Shown piece after piece: positions 1-9,675 of a stretch of DNA of 64,000 nucleotides. Made by a program: the position numbers and the translations under genes. The DNA comes from Candidatus Aminicenantota bacterium. Lineage in GTDB: Bacteria > Acidobacteriota > Aminicenantia > Aminicenantales > Aminicenantaceae. How positions within the stretch are numbered: the stretch's first letter is position 1; every line of letters starts with the position of its first letter. The notes beneath the pieces are model-generated. The model worked only from the letters and a program-made list of their open reading frames with translations. It was not told the DNA's origin and did not search any database. The stretch lies in assembly GCA_011772495.1 (NCBI GenBank), contig WVZL01000010.1:272-64271 (forward strand), given 5' to 3'.

Positions 1-441
1 GCTCTTCAGGCTTCTGTACTCAGAGTCAAGCTCAAACACCTAGAAAATTGGCATGAGGAAAGAAGAAAAAACGCCCACTATTATGATAGAAAATTTAAAG
101 AAACCGGCCTGCTAGAAGAGGGACTCGTGAAATTGCCCCCGCCTTTATATAGAAATAAAGGGGCAAAAAATTTTCATATCTACAACCAATACGTCATCAG
201 AGCTAAAAAAAGAAATGAGCTCCAGAAGTTCTTGAAAGATAAGAATGTGCCCACAGCCATCTATTATCCTCTGCCTCTTCATCTCCAGAAATGTTTTTCG
301 TATCTCGGATATAAAGAAGGGGATTTTCCAGAATCCGAAAAGGCTTCACGCGAAGTGCTTGCTCTTCCGATTTATCCTGAACTCAGTCAAGAACAGCAAG
401 ATTTTATTGTTTCCTGCCTGTATGATTTTTACAATCAGTAG
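1..441 (+). CDS. DegT/DnrJ/EryC1-family PLP aminotransferase, C-terminal part (5' end outside window)
   Basis: The reading frame is open from the first base and ends at 441, giving the last 146 residues. The family transaminates nucleotide-linked or other keto sugars using PLP; the catalytic lysine lies upstream of the window. The visible part carries the family's C-terminal signature: a YNQYVIRA strand, then a block with TAIYYPLPLHLQ, and a closing LPIYPELSQEQQ block. The spelling resembles the WbpE/WlbC branch (surface polysaccharide sugars), but the substrate cannot be read from this fragment. It converges on the next gene with 3 bp between stop codons. A GTG at 127 is internal, not the start. 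Confidence 0.88.
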   Translation, partial: ALQASVLRVKLKHLENWHEERRKNAHYYDRKFKETGLLEEGLVKLPPPLYRNKGAKNFHIYNQYVIRAKKRNELQKFLKDKNVPTAIYYPLPLHLQKCFSYLGYKEGDFPESEKASREVLALPIYPELSQEQQDFIVSCLYDFYNQ

Positions 442-444
442 CCT

Positions 445-1134
445 TTAGCTCTTGATTTCAATCCCGCCAAAAATTACCGAGCCCTTGAGGTAAAGCTTGG
501 GTGCGTCTTTAGCTTGAGGCACAGTTTTGCGCTTATCCTCGAACGCCCCAAAGACGGGATGACTGTCCACGATGACTTTCCATTCAGCTGGAACTCTAAT
601 CTCAATTCCTCCAAAGGCAGCTGTTATTTCCACTGTCGCCTCATTCTCTGCCAGCCCTGCCTCTGTAAAGTCCAACTCCAATCCCCCGAATATGGCAGTG
701 GCCTTGCCGCCTCGAAATTCCTTGGATTCGATGACCCGTTTCACACCCGAAAAAAAACCTGAAACATCTAGATCATGCCCCTTTATCCCTGGGATTTTTT
801 CTCGGGCTCGAAACCCGGGACGGAATATTACCCAGAGGCCAAAAAGAATTATCAGGATAGGCCAGAGATAATACCAGATTCTGTGTCCTAGAACATCGAG
901 ATTGATGAGCAAAAAGAGGCCGCCAATGGCAACCAGGAGGAGACCAAAGAAGCTGCGGAAATCATGCGTGATCAGAATCCACAGGCCTATAAGAATAGGA
1001 AACAGGGGCCAATACGTAGAGTACATATCTCCTACGCCCTCTTCACTCAGAACCCCAAACAGGAATAAAAGGCCGGCAAGGATAATCAGCAATCCCGAAA
1101 ATAAGCCACCTTTGTCAATTTGGATCGTAGCCAT
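445..1134 (-). CDS. LiaF-like membrane protein (cell-wall stress response family)
   Basis: 229 residues. Four hydrophobic segments (about 11-30, 38-56, 60-82, 85-106) are followed by a soluble C-terminal domain (about 130-229) with repeating strands AIFGGLELDF, AAFGGIEIRVP, PVFGAFEDK and VIFGGIEIKS. This is the layout of LiaI/LiaF-type proteins, which in Firmicutes modulate a cell-envelope stress two-component system from the membrane; no such partner is adjacent here. An AGGAGAG Shine-Dalgarno sits just upstream of the ATG. The gene is monocistronic, convergent with the aminotransferase. The family call is good; the role is inferred only. Confidence 0.8.
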   Translation of the reverse strand: MATIQIDKGGLFSGLLIILAGLLFLFGVLSEEGVGDMYSTYWPLFPILIGLWILITHDFRSFFGLLLVAIGGLFLLINLDVLGHRIWYYLWPILIILFGLWVIFRPGFRAREKIPGIKGHDLDVSGFFSGVKRVIESKEFRGGKATAIFGGLELDFTEAGLAENEATVEITAAFGGIEIRVPAEWKVIVDSHPVFGAFEDKRKTVPQAKDAPKLYLKGSVIFGGIEIKS

Positions 1135-1270
1135 TTTTCACTCTCCTATAGTTTAGTTTGTCCAGTTTTTATAGCTATTTTTGTTTGTTTTGTTTGTTGT
1201 TTATACCTCGTTGATCTCTTCCTAAAACGGCAATATAACCTGAACAGCTTCAAGTCATTTATACATATTT

Positions 1271-2491
1271 TTATTTAAAAAACAATTTGAGGATATTCCA
1301 GATTCCTAAGATGGTGACCACAAGGATAACCAAGCCTCCCAAGAGATTCTGTAAAGAATTGTTGGCTAAGTCTCCCATCTTTTGGCGGTTGTTGAGGATA
1401 AACAGCAAGAGAATGGAAGCTATGGGAAGGATCAATCCATTAGCGACTTGGGCAGAAATGATGACTGCCAGAGGATTGAGGTTGAAAGAAGAAACGATAA
1501 AACCCACCAGAATAACTCCTAACCAGACTCCTCTAAAATTTTGGGAATCATGACCTCCTTTCCAGCCCAAGACTCCTGAAGAAGCAAAGGCAGCTGCATA
1601 GGGCGCGGTGATAGCTGAGCTCAGGCCGGCGGCAAAAAGCCCTAAGCCGAAAAGAAAGTTGGCCAAGGGGCCGAACAAGGGTTTGAATTGCTCGGACAGT
1701 TGAAGACCCTTCTCGAGAGGAATTCCCTTTTCATAGAACGCTGCAGCCGAAGCCACAACTACAGAGGCTGAGATTATTCCTCCCAGTCCGATAGACAGGT
1801 AAAGGTCTTTTTTCAAGTCTTTCAAGTGGGAGGCTGTTTTCCATTTTTCCTTCACGGCTGAGGAGTGAAGGAAAAGGTTATACGGGACGACCGTGGTTCC
1901 GATAAGGGCTAGCACTAGATAAAGAGAGTTTTTAGGAAAGGAAGGAATTACTCCTTTTAAAATCGAAATGAAGTTAGGCTTGACAAGGATGACCGTCATC
2001 AAGAAAGAAACACTCATCAGGAATACCAAAAAGACCAAGAATTTTTCTATCAGTCTGTATTTGCCTCTATTCAAGATAAGGATAGCTGCTATGGAAATAA
2101 GAGCAATCCAGTATTTCCTGGGAATTGAAGTTGCCATTTCTAGACCTAGAGTGCCTCCGATGATATTTCCTGCTTCATAGGCTGCACACCCGAAAGTGAT
2201 AGAAAAAAGAACCAGGATTGCAAACAAAATCTTGGTTGCTTGGCTCTGAGGCAATTCTCTCAAGGATTGACCCAGGTCAGACTTGGAGCCAAGGCTAAGC
2301 CTGCCTGTCATTTCCTGGAGGATTATCGTGGTGATCGTGGCAAAGACCAAAGCATAGAGGAGGGCGAAGCCAAAATTGGCTCCAGCCAGGGAACAGGAAG
2401 CAACGGTTCCAGGGCCGATAAAGGCAGCCGCCACTAAAAAACCAGGTCCAAAAGAAGATCTTTTCCTTCTTCTATTTTTTTCTTCTTCCAT
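1271..2491 (-). CDS. NRAMP-superfamily transporter lacking the usual metal-binding motifs
   Basis: 406 residues from the ATG at 2491; a longer reading to 2530 adds 13 unlikely residues. About 11 membrane segments. Hallmarks of the NRAMP fold are present: GPGFLVAAAFIGPGTV in the first helix and a helix with LFLHSS at 206-211. In metal-transporting NRAMPs the first helix has DPGN and the sixth has MPH; here these read GPGT (26-29) and VVPYN (201-205), so the Asp, Met and His ligands are missing. Transport of Mn2+/Fe2+ therefore should not be assumed. The start overlaps the end of the hydantoinase B gene by 20 bp, indicating one operon with it. Confidence 0.82.
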   Translation of the reverse strand: MEEEKNRRRKRSSFGPGFLVAAAFIGPGTVASCSLAGANFGFALLYALVFATITTIILQEMTGRLSLGSKSDLGQSLRELPQSQATKILFAILVLFSITFGCAAYEAGNIIGGTLGLEMATSIPRKYWIALISIAAILILNRGKYRLIEKFLVFLVFLMSVSFLMTVILVKPNFISILKGVIPSFPKNSLYLVLALIGTTVVPYNLFLHSSAVKEKWKTASHLKDLKKDLYLSIGLGGIISASVVVASAAAFYEKGIPLEKGLQLSEQFKPLFGPLANFLFGLGLFAAGLSSAITAPYAAAFASSGVLGWKGGHDSQNFRGVWLGVILVGFIVSSFNLNPLAVIISAQVANGLILPIASILLLFILNNRQKMGDLANNSLQNLLGGLVILVVTILGIWNILKLFFK

Positions 2492-4040
2492 AACCTCCAC
2501 CGCCAGGAGTTTCGATCCGCAAAACATCACCTGGATCGACTTTTAGGTTGACCTTAGAGTTTAAAATTTTCTCTTTCCCTTTGGAAAAAAGAATATTCCT
2601 GCCTTTCCTTCCTCCCTTGCCTCCCCAAATGCCATAAGGTGAAAATTTTCTTCTTTCAGAGATGATCGTGACTTGAGTAGGGACGAGAAATTCATAATCT
2701 CTAATGATCCCTTCACCGCCTTTGTGCAATCCCTCTCCTCCCGAACCTTTCCTAAGACAGTATTTGTGAATTCTTATAGGAAGGTAGTTTTCCACCGCCT
2801 CAAGGGGTGTATTGAGGGAATTGGTCATATGGGTGTGAACTCCGCTGAGACCGGGCAAGTCATAACTCCCTCCCATGCCTCCTCCGATTGTTTCATAGTA
2901 AGCAAAGTTTGTCTTTTTTTCGGGATCATAACCACCAAAGGCAACATTATTCATGGTGCCCGAACTCGCGGCTGGAATCTCGCGGGGAATAGCTAGGGCA
3001 AGGGCTCCCAGCAGGACATCCACGATCCTCTGAGATGTTTCGACATTTCCACCAGCAGTAGCAGCAGGGTATTGGGCATTAACGATTGAGCCTAGAGGAG
3101 CATAAATCTTTAAAGGTCTCATAAGTCCGGTGTTAAAAGGAATGTCTTCCTTGATTAGCGAACGAAAGACATAGAGAACAGCAGAGCAAGTCACAGCAAA
3201 GTTAGCATTGACACTTCCCTCCACCTGGGATGAGGAGAAGCCAAAATCAATAAAAGCTTCGTCCTTCTTGACTCGAATGATCACGCTTATGTTTATAGGC
3301 TTCCGATGAATCCCGTCATCGTCTAAATAATCTGTGAATGAATAGTTTCCATCTTGAATATTCTTGATGGTCTCTCTTAGAATTTTTTCGGTATAGTTCT
3401 GAATAAGGTTTGTGTATTGAAGGATCTTCTTTAATCCATATTTTTTGATGATCTCTTGCAAGCGCTGTTTACCTTTTTCATTGGCTGCTATCTGAGCCAT
3501 AAGGTCTCCTTGGCGCTCTTCTGGAGTTCTGACATTGGCCAGGATGAGAGTAAGGATTTCTTCTCTAAGCTTTCCTTTCTGGACTAGCTTAACCGGTGGA
3601 ATGATCAGCCCTTCTTGAAAAATCTCAGTAGCCAAGGGCATCGAACCTGGAGTCATGCCTCCTACATCAGAATGATGGGCCCGATTGGCAACGAAAAAGG
3701 CTAGTTTTTTGTCCGCGAATACAGGGGATATGCAGGTCAAATCAGGTAGGTGGGTTCCTCCGCGATAGGGATCATTCAGAACCACCAAATCATTCTCTTC
3801 GAACGAGCATGTCCTCAAAGCTGATTGGACAGAAAGAGGCATCGCACCTAGGTGGACAGGAATATGAGAGCCCTGGGCAAAAGTCTCTCCCTTTTGATTG
3901 AAAAGGGCGCAGGAAAAGTCTTTTCTCTCTTTGATGTTGGGAGAGAGAGCGGTTCGCCCTAAGACAGCTCCCATCTCTTCGGAGATGGAGACGAACATGT
4001 TCTTGAAAAGTTCAAGCTCGATGGGATCGAATTCGATCAT
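2472..4040 (-). CDS. hyuB: Hydantoinase B / N-methylhydantoinase beta-type subunit
   Basis: 522 residues, normal length for HyuB. The family pairs with HyuA to carry out ATP-dependent hydrolysis or carboxylation of cyclic amides and ketones (N-methylhydantoin, 5-oxoproline, acetone, acetophenone). Motifs seen: NDPYRGGTHLPDL (89-101), NRAHHSDVGGMTPGSMP (119-135) and a Gly-rich C-terminus RIETPGGGGYG. It starts 4 bp after the hyuA stop codon and overlaps the NRAMP-like gene, so the three are transcribed together. The true substrate cannot be told from sequence. Neighbouring peptide and glutamyl enzymes in the window make oxoproline or hydantoins plausible, but that is inference. Confidence 0.9.
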   Translation of the reverse strand: MIEFDPIELELFKNMFVSISEEMGAVLGRTALSPNIKERKDFSCALFNQKGETFAQGSHIPVHLGAMPLSVQSALRTCSFEENDLVVLNDPYRGGTHLPDLTCISPVFADKKLAFFVANRAHHSDVGGMTPGSMPLATEIFQEGLIIPPVKLVQKGKLREEILTLILANVRTPEERQGDLMAQIAANEKGKQRLQEIIKKYGLKKILQYTNLIQNYTEKILRETIKNIQDGNYSFTDYLDDDGIHRKPINISVIIRVKKDEAFIDFGFSSSQVEGSVNANFAVTCSAVLYVFRSLIKEDIPFNTGLMRPLKIYAPLGSIVNAQYPAATAGGNVETSQRIVDVLLGALALAIPREIPAASSGTMNNVAFGGYDPEKKTNFAYYETIGGGMGGSYDLPGLSGVHTHMTNSLNTPLEAVENYLPIRIHKYCLRKGSGGEGLHKGGEGIIRDYEFLVPTQVTIISERRKFSPYGIWGGKGGRKGRNILFSKGKEKILNSKVNLKVDPGDVLRIETPGGGGYGRRKK

Positions 4041-4044
4041 CTGT

Positions 4045-6051
4045 TCATCTTTTCTTTTGTATGATTAAGTTTAAAAACCCATCCACCAAGACCTTAAAAG
4101 ATGGAGGGATGAAGGTCGTTGATTCATATGATAAGAGAAGCGCGGGACCAGAAATTTCATTGCCCGGCTCTAAGAGTGAACGCTCATAGAGAGAAGCAGA
4201 ATGCTTTTTTCCTGCATAATAAACGGCTTGTTTTTTTAAGAAAGCTTTTTCTGGGTTTTTAGTCATTAAGGGATATTTTTTGATTTTGATCTTCTGGCTT
4301 TTACCTACGGCTTTTAGCCTGAGGTTGACAATCTCAACCGGCCTCTGGAGATGATGATAAGCATAAAGTTTTTTGTGAGCCTCATGAAAGTCTCCGATAA
4401 AAGGGAATGCTTTTTGACTTTTGCTCGGCATTCTGTATGGAATTGTGATTTCATAAGACTGACCCAAGTATCTAAGGTCTAAGAAAGGCAGGAAAGATAT
4501 GTCTTTTGGTTCAAAGCCATCCTTAATCATCTCTTTTAGGCTTTTTTCTCTCAATCGGGCAAGATGTTTTTCGAGTCCTTTTCCTGAAACTTCTTCAGCA
4601 TCTTTTAATATAGACTTTGAATAATCTTTGATTGAGTCAGTCAAAAGAAGTCCAAGCGCAGAAAGGACGCCTGCATTGTTAGGAATAATTATTTTACTCA
4701 TTTTAAGAAGAGCAGAAATCTCAGCTGCATGCATTCCGCCCGCTCCTCCAAAAGAGAAAAGAGCGAAATTGCGGGGATCGATGCCTCGCTCGATGGAAAT
4801 AACGCGAATAGCCTTCTCCATGTTGGCATTGGCAATTTCAATTATTCCGTCTGCAGTTTTTAAAAGGGATTTATTAATTTTCTTGGCTAGCTTCTCTACG
4901 GCTTTGAAGCTTCTTTCAGGGTAAATCTTCATCTTACCACCAAGAAAATATTCTGGATCGAGACGGCCCAGGACAAGATTCGCATCTGTCACAGTGGGAG
5001 ATGTTCCCTGTCCATAGCATGCTGGACCCGGTTCAGCTCCAGCACTCTGGGGGCCAACTCGGAGAGAGCCACCACGGTCAAGGTAAGCAATAGATCCTCC
5101 GCCGGCTCCCACCGAATGAATATCAATAATGGGTAATCGAATCGGAAAATCTCCGATTACGCATTCATTCGTTCTTCTAATCAGGCCATCCACGAGAGAG
5201 ACATCTGTTGAGGTGCCTCCCATATCAAAGGTGATTATGTTCCTGAAGCCAGCTAATTTTGCCAATTGGAAGGCACCCACAACACCTCCTGCAGGACCCG
5301 ACAAGGCTGTTGTTATGGGCTTCTGCTTGGCCAGAGCAGGGGAAATGTAACCCTCATTGGATTGCATGATTCGGAAGTCAGCCTTTTTGATTTTAGTTTC
5401 CAGGTTCGATAAATAGTTATTGAGGATAGGCATGAGAAAAGTGTTCACTGCAGTGGTGGCTGTTCTTTCATATTCTCGATATTCAGGCAAGATGTCGCTG
5501 GAGATGGAGGAGAGAATTTTTTCTCTATCCAGTTCTTTCTTAATGGTTTTTTCATTGGAAGAATTGGCATAGGAATTAATTAGAGATACTGCCACAGCTT
5601 CTGTTTTTAATGATTTTATTTTCTTAAGAATTTCTTTCAATTCTTCAAGCGAGATGTTTTTTTCAATTTCTCCTTGGGCCGTTGTTCTTTCGTCAAGGCC
5701 AAAACAAAAGTCGGAGGAAAGGATAGACTTTCTTTTTTCACCCTTCAAGCTGTAGAGTTTTTTTCTCACTTGTCGGCCGATGAAAAGAATATCCTCAAAA
5801 CCTTTAGTAGTGATGAGCGCAATCCTGGCTCCCTTCCTTTCCAGGAGAGAATTGGTGGCCACGGTTGAACCATGAATAATCAACAGCGAATAAGCAGCAT
5901 CCTGGAATTCTCTGATTCCCTCTAGGATGGCTTGGGAAGGATCGTGGGGAACAGAGGGAACCTTTTTTGTTTGAATTCGTCCCTTGTGGTGGATGACAAA
6001 GTCAGTGAAGGTTCCTCCTGTATCAATCCCGATTCTCAGTTTCTCTATCAT
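4045..6051 (-). CDS. hyuA: Hydantoinase A / N-methylhydantoinase alpha-type, ATP-binding subunit
   Basis: 668 residues from the ATG at 6051; a TTG at 6072 would add 7. This is the ASKHA-fold ATPase partner of HyuB. Motifs: GIDTGGTFTDFV near the N-terminus (8-19), the second phosphate loop DMGGTSTDVSLV (276-287), SGPAGGVVGA just before it, and ERGIDPRNFALFSFGGAGG further on. It is the first gene of the hyuA-hyuB-NRAMP-like operon. A TTGACT box 17 bp from ATAAAT lies immediately upstream, with the -10 only 9 bp from the ATG, which supports 6051 as the start. Separate A and B subunits exclude the eukaryote-type fused 5-oxoprolinase. Confidence 0.9.
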   Translation of the reverse strand: MIEKLRIGIDTGGTFTDFVIHHKGRIQTKKVPSVPHDPSQAILEGIREFQDAAYSLLIIHGSTVATNSLLERKGARIALITTKGFEDILFIGRQVRKKLYSLKGEKRKSILSSDFCFGLDERTTAQGEIEKNISLEELKEILKKIKSLKTEAVAVSLINSYANSSNEKTIKKELDREKILSSISSDILPEYREYERTATTAVNTFLMPILNNYLSNLETKIKKADFRIMQSNEGYISPALAKQKPITTALSGPAGGVVGAFQLAKLAGFRNIITFDMGGTSTDVSLVDGLIRRTNECVIGDFPIRLPIIDIHSVGAGGGSIAYLDRGGSLRVGPQSAGAEPGPACYGQGTSPTVTDANLVLGRLDPEYFLGGKMKIYPERSFKAVEKLAKKINKSLLKTADGIIEIANANMEKAIRVISIERGIDPRNFALFSFGGAGGMHAAEISALLKMSKIIIPNNAGVLSALGLLLTDSIKDYSKSILKDAEEVSGKGLEKHLARLREKSLKEMIKDGFEPKDISFLPFLDLRYLGQSYEITIPYRMPSKSQKAFPFIGDFHEAHKKLYAYHHLQRPVEIVNLRLKAVGKSQKIKIKKYPLMTKNPEKAFLKKQAVYYAGKKHSASLYERSLLEPGNEISGPALLLSYESTTFIPPSFKVLVDGFLNLIIQKKR

Positions 6052-6060
6052 CAAAAGTAT

Positions 6061-6089
6061 ATTTATCTTCAAGGAAGAAACAAAGTCAA
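6061..6089 (-). promoter_or_regulatory. Candidate promoter of hyuA operon
   Basis: Read on the minus strand, TTGACT (6089-6084) is followed after 17 bp by ATAAAT (6066-6061). The -10 is a weak match. Only 9 bp separate it from the ATG at 6051, so a transcript from here would be nearly leaderless. Confidence 0.35.
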
Positions 6090-6277
6090 GAGAAGAGTCG
6101 ATAAGAAATAGAGATCATTAGTGAACAAGAAGCTCAAGAGACTATAGAGAGAAAAGAGAGGTCAGATCCCCCTTATCTTTAAGTAGGTTGAAACAAGGAT
6201 TAAATAAAAGAGGATTGAACAAAGCAAAAGGGAGGAAGATGAAGGTGAGGCAGGGAAGGGATGCCATAAGGGGGAAA

Positions 6278-6496
6278 TCATTTACAGGTCTCGCATGATG
6301 TGGCAGAGCAAGTCGAGCAGGTCGTCGAGGAAGAACTGAGGCGGTTGCTTTCTCCTCCGATTCCAAAAGAAGAAAAAAGCTTTTGAATGTCTTTACTCCC
6401 GCAAGCAAGGCAGGAGACATTCTTTTCTTTCCCGATAGAAACCAGACATTCAAAATGGCTTCTGCATTTCTGACAGGTGAATTCGTATATCGGCAT
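6278..6496 (-). CDS. FmdB-family small zinc-ribbon protein
   Basis: 72 residues. It begins MPIYEFTCQKC, the classic start of the FmdB/CxxC_CXXC_SSSS family, with two CxxC knuckles (CQKC at 8-11 and CLAC about 23 residues later) that would bind one zinc. The tail is Ser-rich and then Cys-rich (CSTCSATSCETCK), which is longer in Cys than most members and could hold a second metal. The family was linked to formamidase regulation, but in general its role is unknown. It lies between ridA and the hyu operon on the same strand, with gaps of about 100 and 220 bp. A longer overlapping frame here is a shadow. Confidence 0.85.
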   Translation of the reverse strand: MPIYEFTCQKCRSHFECLVSIGKEKNVSCLACGSKDIQKLFSSFGIGGESNRLSSSSTTCSTCSATSCETCK

Positions 6497-6593
6497 CTTC
6501 TCTTTATTTTACATAATTCTTCTTCTGCAAAAAAGAGGGCAATTTTACTTAGCTTTTTATCATGAATACTAAGGCTTGGGAGCTGAGCTGCTC

Positions 6594-6971
6594 CTATTTG
6601 ACGGCAATGGCTTCTATCTCGACCTTTACATCTTTAGGCAAACGAGCGACTTGGACAGCTACTCGAGCAGGGAAGGGAGGCTTAAAAAATTCTCCATAGA
6701 CGGCGTTCATTCGACTAAAATCGTCCATGTCTTGCAGGAAAACCATACATTTGACAACTTTATCGAAGGAACTTCCAGCAGCTTCGAGTATGGCCTGGAG
6801 GTTTCTGAGTACCAAACGACTTTGCTCCTCGACGCTTCCTGTGCTCAATTTGCCAGTTGAGGGGTCGATCGAAATTTGACCAGAAGCAAACACAAAACCA
6901 TTGGCCTCTATGGCCTGCGAGTAAGGGCCGATGGCTGTGGGGGCCTTTTCTGTTTTGATTTCCTTCTTCAT
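6594..6971 (-). CDS. ridA: RidA/YjgF-family enamine/imine deaminase
   Basis: 125 residues from the ATG at 6971. RidA hydrolyses reactive 2-aminoacrylate-type enamines made by PLP enzymes. Motifs: APTAIGPYSQA at 10-20, FASGQI, and the C-terminal PARVAVQVARLPKDVKVEIE block with the carboxylate-binding Arg103. AAAGGAG lies about 8 nt upstream of this ATG. The frame stays open to a GTG at 7058, also preceded by AAGGAG at 8 nt; that longer form adds 29 residues (an Arg-rich start then a hydrophobic stretch), which looks like an export signal. The short form matches the usual family length; both could be made. Confidence 0.9.
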   Translation of the reverse strand: MKKEIKTEKAPTAIGPYSQAIEANGFVFASGQISIDPSTGKLSTGSVEEQSRLVLRNLQAILEAAGSSFDKVVKCMVFLQDMDDFSRMNAVYGEFFKPPFPARVAVQVARLPKDVKVEIEAIAVK

Positions 6972-7182
6972 TTTCTTACTCCTTTCATCCCTTGATAGCA
7001 AGCTTGGGGCTGTTAAAGCCAGGCAACCCAAGGTCACCAGAGCTGCTCTTCTTCTCACTGTTGCAACTCCTTAAAATGACTTTCAAGAAGTTAATCCTGT
7101 TAGAGGCTCTTAAGGCTAATCTTACTGGTTTTCATTTAATCCTAAAAAATGTGAAATATCAACACCGTTTTTTCCTATTGTT

Positions 7183-7211
7183 TTGACATCTTCTTGTTGT
7201 CATGTTATATG
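7183..7211 (+). promoter_or_regulatory. Candidate sigma70-type promoter of the permease-USP gene
   Basis: TTGACA (7183-7188), 17 bp spacer, TATATG (7206-7211). The start codon is at 7334, so the leader would be over 110 nt long, unlike the very short leaders elsewhere in the window. Confidence 0.5.
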
Positions 7212-7333
7212 AATTAACTTGGTCTAATGCTAGAAGAAATTCTTTTATCCTCGATGCGTTTCATCATAACACTTTTAGATTAAAGGGTGACCAGAAATTG
7301 GTTTTAGGAGTAAAGTCTCATCGTGAGTGAAAG

Positions 7334-9580
7334 ATGAATTCTGGCCATGCTGATCCGGCTCCGCAAACCCGTCTTGCTCGTAATTTAGGCTTTAATGCAG
7401 CCATGGCGGTCGGCGTGGGCACCATGATCGGAGCCGGGATCTTTGTTCTACCTGGTATTGTTGCCAACAAGGCAGGGCCTGCGGTTCTGCTCTCATTTAT
7501 CATCTGCGGCTTCGTCGCAGTTCTGATTGCCCTTTGTATGGCAGAGCTTTCTACTGGGATGCCTTTTGCTGGGGGCGGTTACTTATTCGTAGTGCGTTCT
7601 TTTGGGCCTCTTGTTGGATCCGTAATGGGATGGAGTTTATGGCTCAGCCTCATCTTCGCCTCAGCATTTTATATGATTGGGTTTGGACACTATTTGAGTG
7701 ATGTCCTGGGAGTATCTCCTGTCCTCATCGCTCTGGGCATGACAGCCCTGCTAGGTCTGCTTAATTTCATCGGTGCCAGAGAAACAGGCGGCACCCAAAC
7801 CTTCATTGTCGCTATTCTTCTATTTGTGCTTCTGACCTTCGTGATCGTGGCTGTTTTTAAAGTCGATCCACAGAAATTAAAGCCTTTTATTCCTCCAGAA
7901 ATAGGATTTTCGGGAGTTCTCATAACGTTGCCCATTCTTTTCATTACTTTTTTAGGTTTTGCTGAAATCGCTGCCATCTCAGAAGAAATCCGCAATCCCA
8001 AGCGTAACCTGCCTCTGGCTTTGGTCGGATCGGTTATCATGGTGATGATCGTTTATTGTGCGGTTGTTTTCTGTATTTTGGGATTGCGGAAATACAGTGA
8101 CCCGACCATGGCTAATGAAACCGTCCTCATGGATCTAGCAAGAGAGCTCATGAGTAAATGGGGATATTTGTTGATTCTACTCGGAGGAATTTTAGCTACC
8201 GTATCATCAGCTAATGCCAGCGTTATGGCCGCCTCACGAGTGAGTTTTGCCATGGGTAGAGACCAGATCATGCCTGATTGGTTTAATCAGATTCATAACC
8301 GTTTCAGGACGCCCTACAGATCGATTGCTGTTACCGGCGGTCTTACCATGCTTCTCGTGGCGACTTTAGGAAGGCATCTGGAGCTCCTAGCCGAAGTAGC
8401 TGGTTTTTTGAGTCTAGTGCTTTATTCTCTGATTACCTTGTCATGCATTATTATGAGGCATGCGAGTTTGAGTTGGTATAAGCCGACTTTTAAGACTCCT
8501 GCATATCCGGTAGTCCCGATTTTTGGATTATTGGGTTGTATTTTCGTCATCATGAATACCAGCCGAATCTCCCTTATCATAGGCTATATGATCATTGCTG
8601 CCAGCGTGGTCTGGTATTTACTTTTCCTTCGCAAAGGAACCCAACTTGTTGGGGCATCAAACATTCTCGTGCAGCAGAAAATCATTAAGCCTCTAATTGC
8701 TAGAGCTGAAGAATACGCAGCTTTAAGAAAGGAAGAATTTCCCAATATTCTAGTTCCCTTGGCTAATCCAGAAACAGAAAAGTCACTGCTGATGGTGGGT
8801 ACTGCATTGGCCAAAAGTCGGCGAGCCCGTCTCCATTTGATACATGTTATCAATGTTCCGATACAAACTCCGCTGGATGCAAGCCGAATGGAATATGAGA
8901 AACTCCGTCAGGAAAAAGAAACCCTGTTGGATACGGCAACACGTCATGCTCATGAACAGGGAGTTAGGGCAAGAGCCAGTGCTATCGTGGCTCACAATGT
9001 TCCCTCGGCTATACTGAGTATTGCCGATTCAGAAGATCCTGATGTTATCCTTATGGGTTGGCGGGGCGAGGTCAGAATATCCCGCACCCAGAGCACCAAC
9101 GTTACGGGGGTATTCAAGATTGCCAAGGGGAATGTTCTAGTTCTCAGAGATCGGGGTTTAAAAGAAGTTCGACGCATAATCGTGCCTATCAGCGGTGGCC
9201 CCCATGCCAAACTCGGGCTTAAAATCGCTCACGAGCTGGCTACAGAATGGGGAGCTCAGATCACTGCGCTCAAGGTTCAAATCGGCCGGGGCCTTACTGC
9301 GGCTCCTGAATCAGAAAGCGAGAGTGTTAGACTCTTCCAGCAAATTGCCGAAGATTTTGTCAAGGACGAGCTGGAAGAAGCTGGGTTTAATGCCAAGGTT
9401 TGCGTGGTGATTGATACAGACATCAGCCAAGCCATCGTCCGAGCATCCTCTGCCCATGACCTTATAGTAATGGGTGCGTCAGATGAATGGTTCTTGAGAA
9501 GACTACTGTTCGGTTCGATTCCAGATAAAGTGGCTAATCAAGCTCCTGTATCTGTGCTCATGGTTCGCTCTAAAGCTTAA
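7334..9580 (+). CDS. APC-family amino-acid permease fused to two universal stress protein domains
   Basis: 748 residues. Residues about 15-430 form a 12-helix APC transporter; the first helix carries AVGVGTMIGAGIFVLPG, the family's substrate-binding loop. Residues about 460-600 and 605-748 are two UspA-type domains; the second ends GASDEWFLRRLLFGSIPDKV and APVSVLMVRS, close to the GxxG...GS nucleotide-binding pattern, while the first is less complete. The membrane half would import an amino acid or amine and the cytosolic USP pair may sense nucleotide or stress state. Such fusions are known, so this is not a frameshift artefact. The gene stands alone with its own promoter. Confidence 0.92.
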   Translation: MNSGHADPAPQTRLARNLGFNAAMAVGVGTMIGAGIFVLPGIVANKAGPAVLLSFIICGFVAVLIALCMAELSTGMPFAGGGYLFVVRSFGPLVGSVMGWSLWLSLIFASAFYMIGFGHYLSDVLGVSPVLIALGMTALLGLLNFIGARETGGTQTFIVAILLFVLLTFVIVAVFKVDPQKLKPFIPPEIGFSGVLITLPILFITFLGFAEIAAISEEIRNPKRNLPLALVGSVIMVMIVYCAVVFCILGLRKYSDPTMANETVLMDLARELMSKWGYLLILLGGILATVSSANASVMAASRVSFAMGRDQIMPDWFNQIHNRFRTPYRSIAVTGGLTMLLVATLGRHLELLAEVAGFLSLVLYSLITLSCIIMRHASLSWYKPTFKTPAYPVVPIFGLLGCIFVIMNTSRISLIIGYMIIAASVVWYLLFLRKGTQLVGASNILVQQKIIKPLIARAEEYAALRKEEFPNILVPLANPETEKSLLMVGTALAKSRRARLHLIHVINVPIQTPLDASRMEYEKLRQEKETLLDTATRHAHEQGVRARASAIVAHNVPSAILSIADSEDPDVILMGWRGEVRISRTQSTNVTGVFKIAKGNVLVLRDRGLKEVRRIIVPISGGPHAKLGLKIAHELATEWGAQITALKVQIGRGLTAAPESESESVRLFQQIAEDFVKDELEEAGFNAKVCVVIDTDISQAIVRASSAHDLIVMGASDEWFLRRLLFGSIPDKVANQAPVSVLMVRSKA

Positions 9581-9618
9581 AAATTGGCTTTAACTCCGAG
9601 TAAAACTCAAATCACTTA

Positions 9619-9647
9619 TTGACAAATTTATGACTGAAAGTTATACA
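9619..9647 (+). promoter_or_regulatory. Candidate promoter of the XRE/ImmA gene
   Basis: TTGACA (9619-9624), 17 bp spacer, TATACA (9642-9647), about 29 bp before the ATG at 9676. The -10 lies in an alternating AT stretch that could also hold an operator for the XRE protein itself. Confidence 0.55.
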
Positions 9648-9675
9648 TATATTAATTCATCTTTGAGTGAAAGAA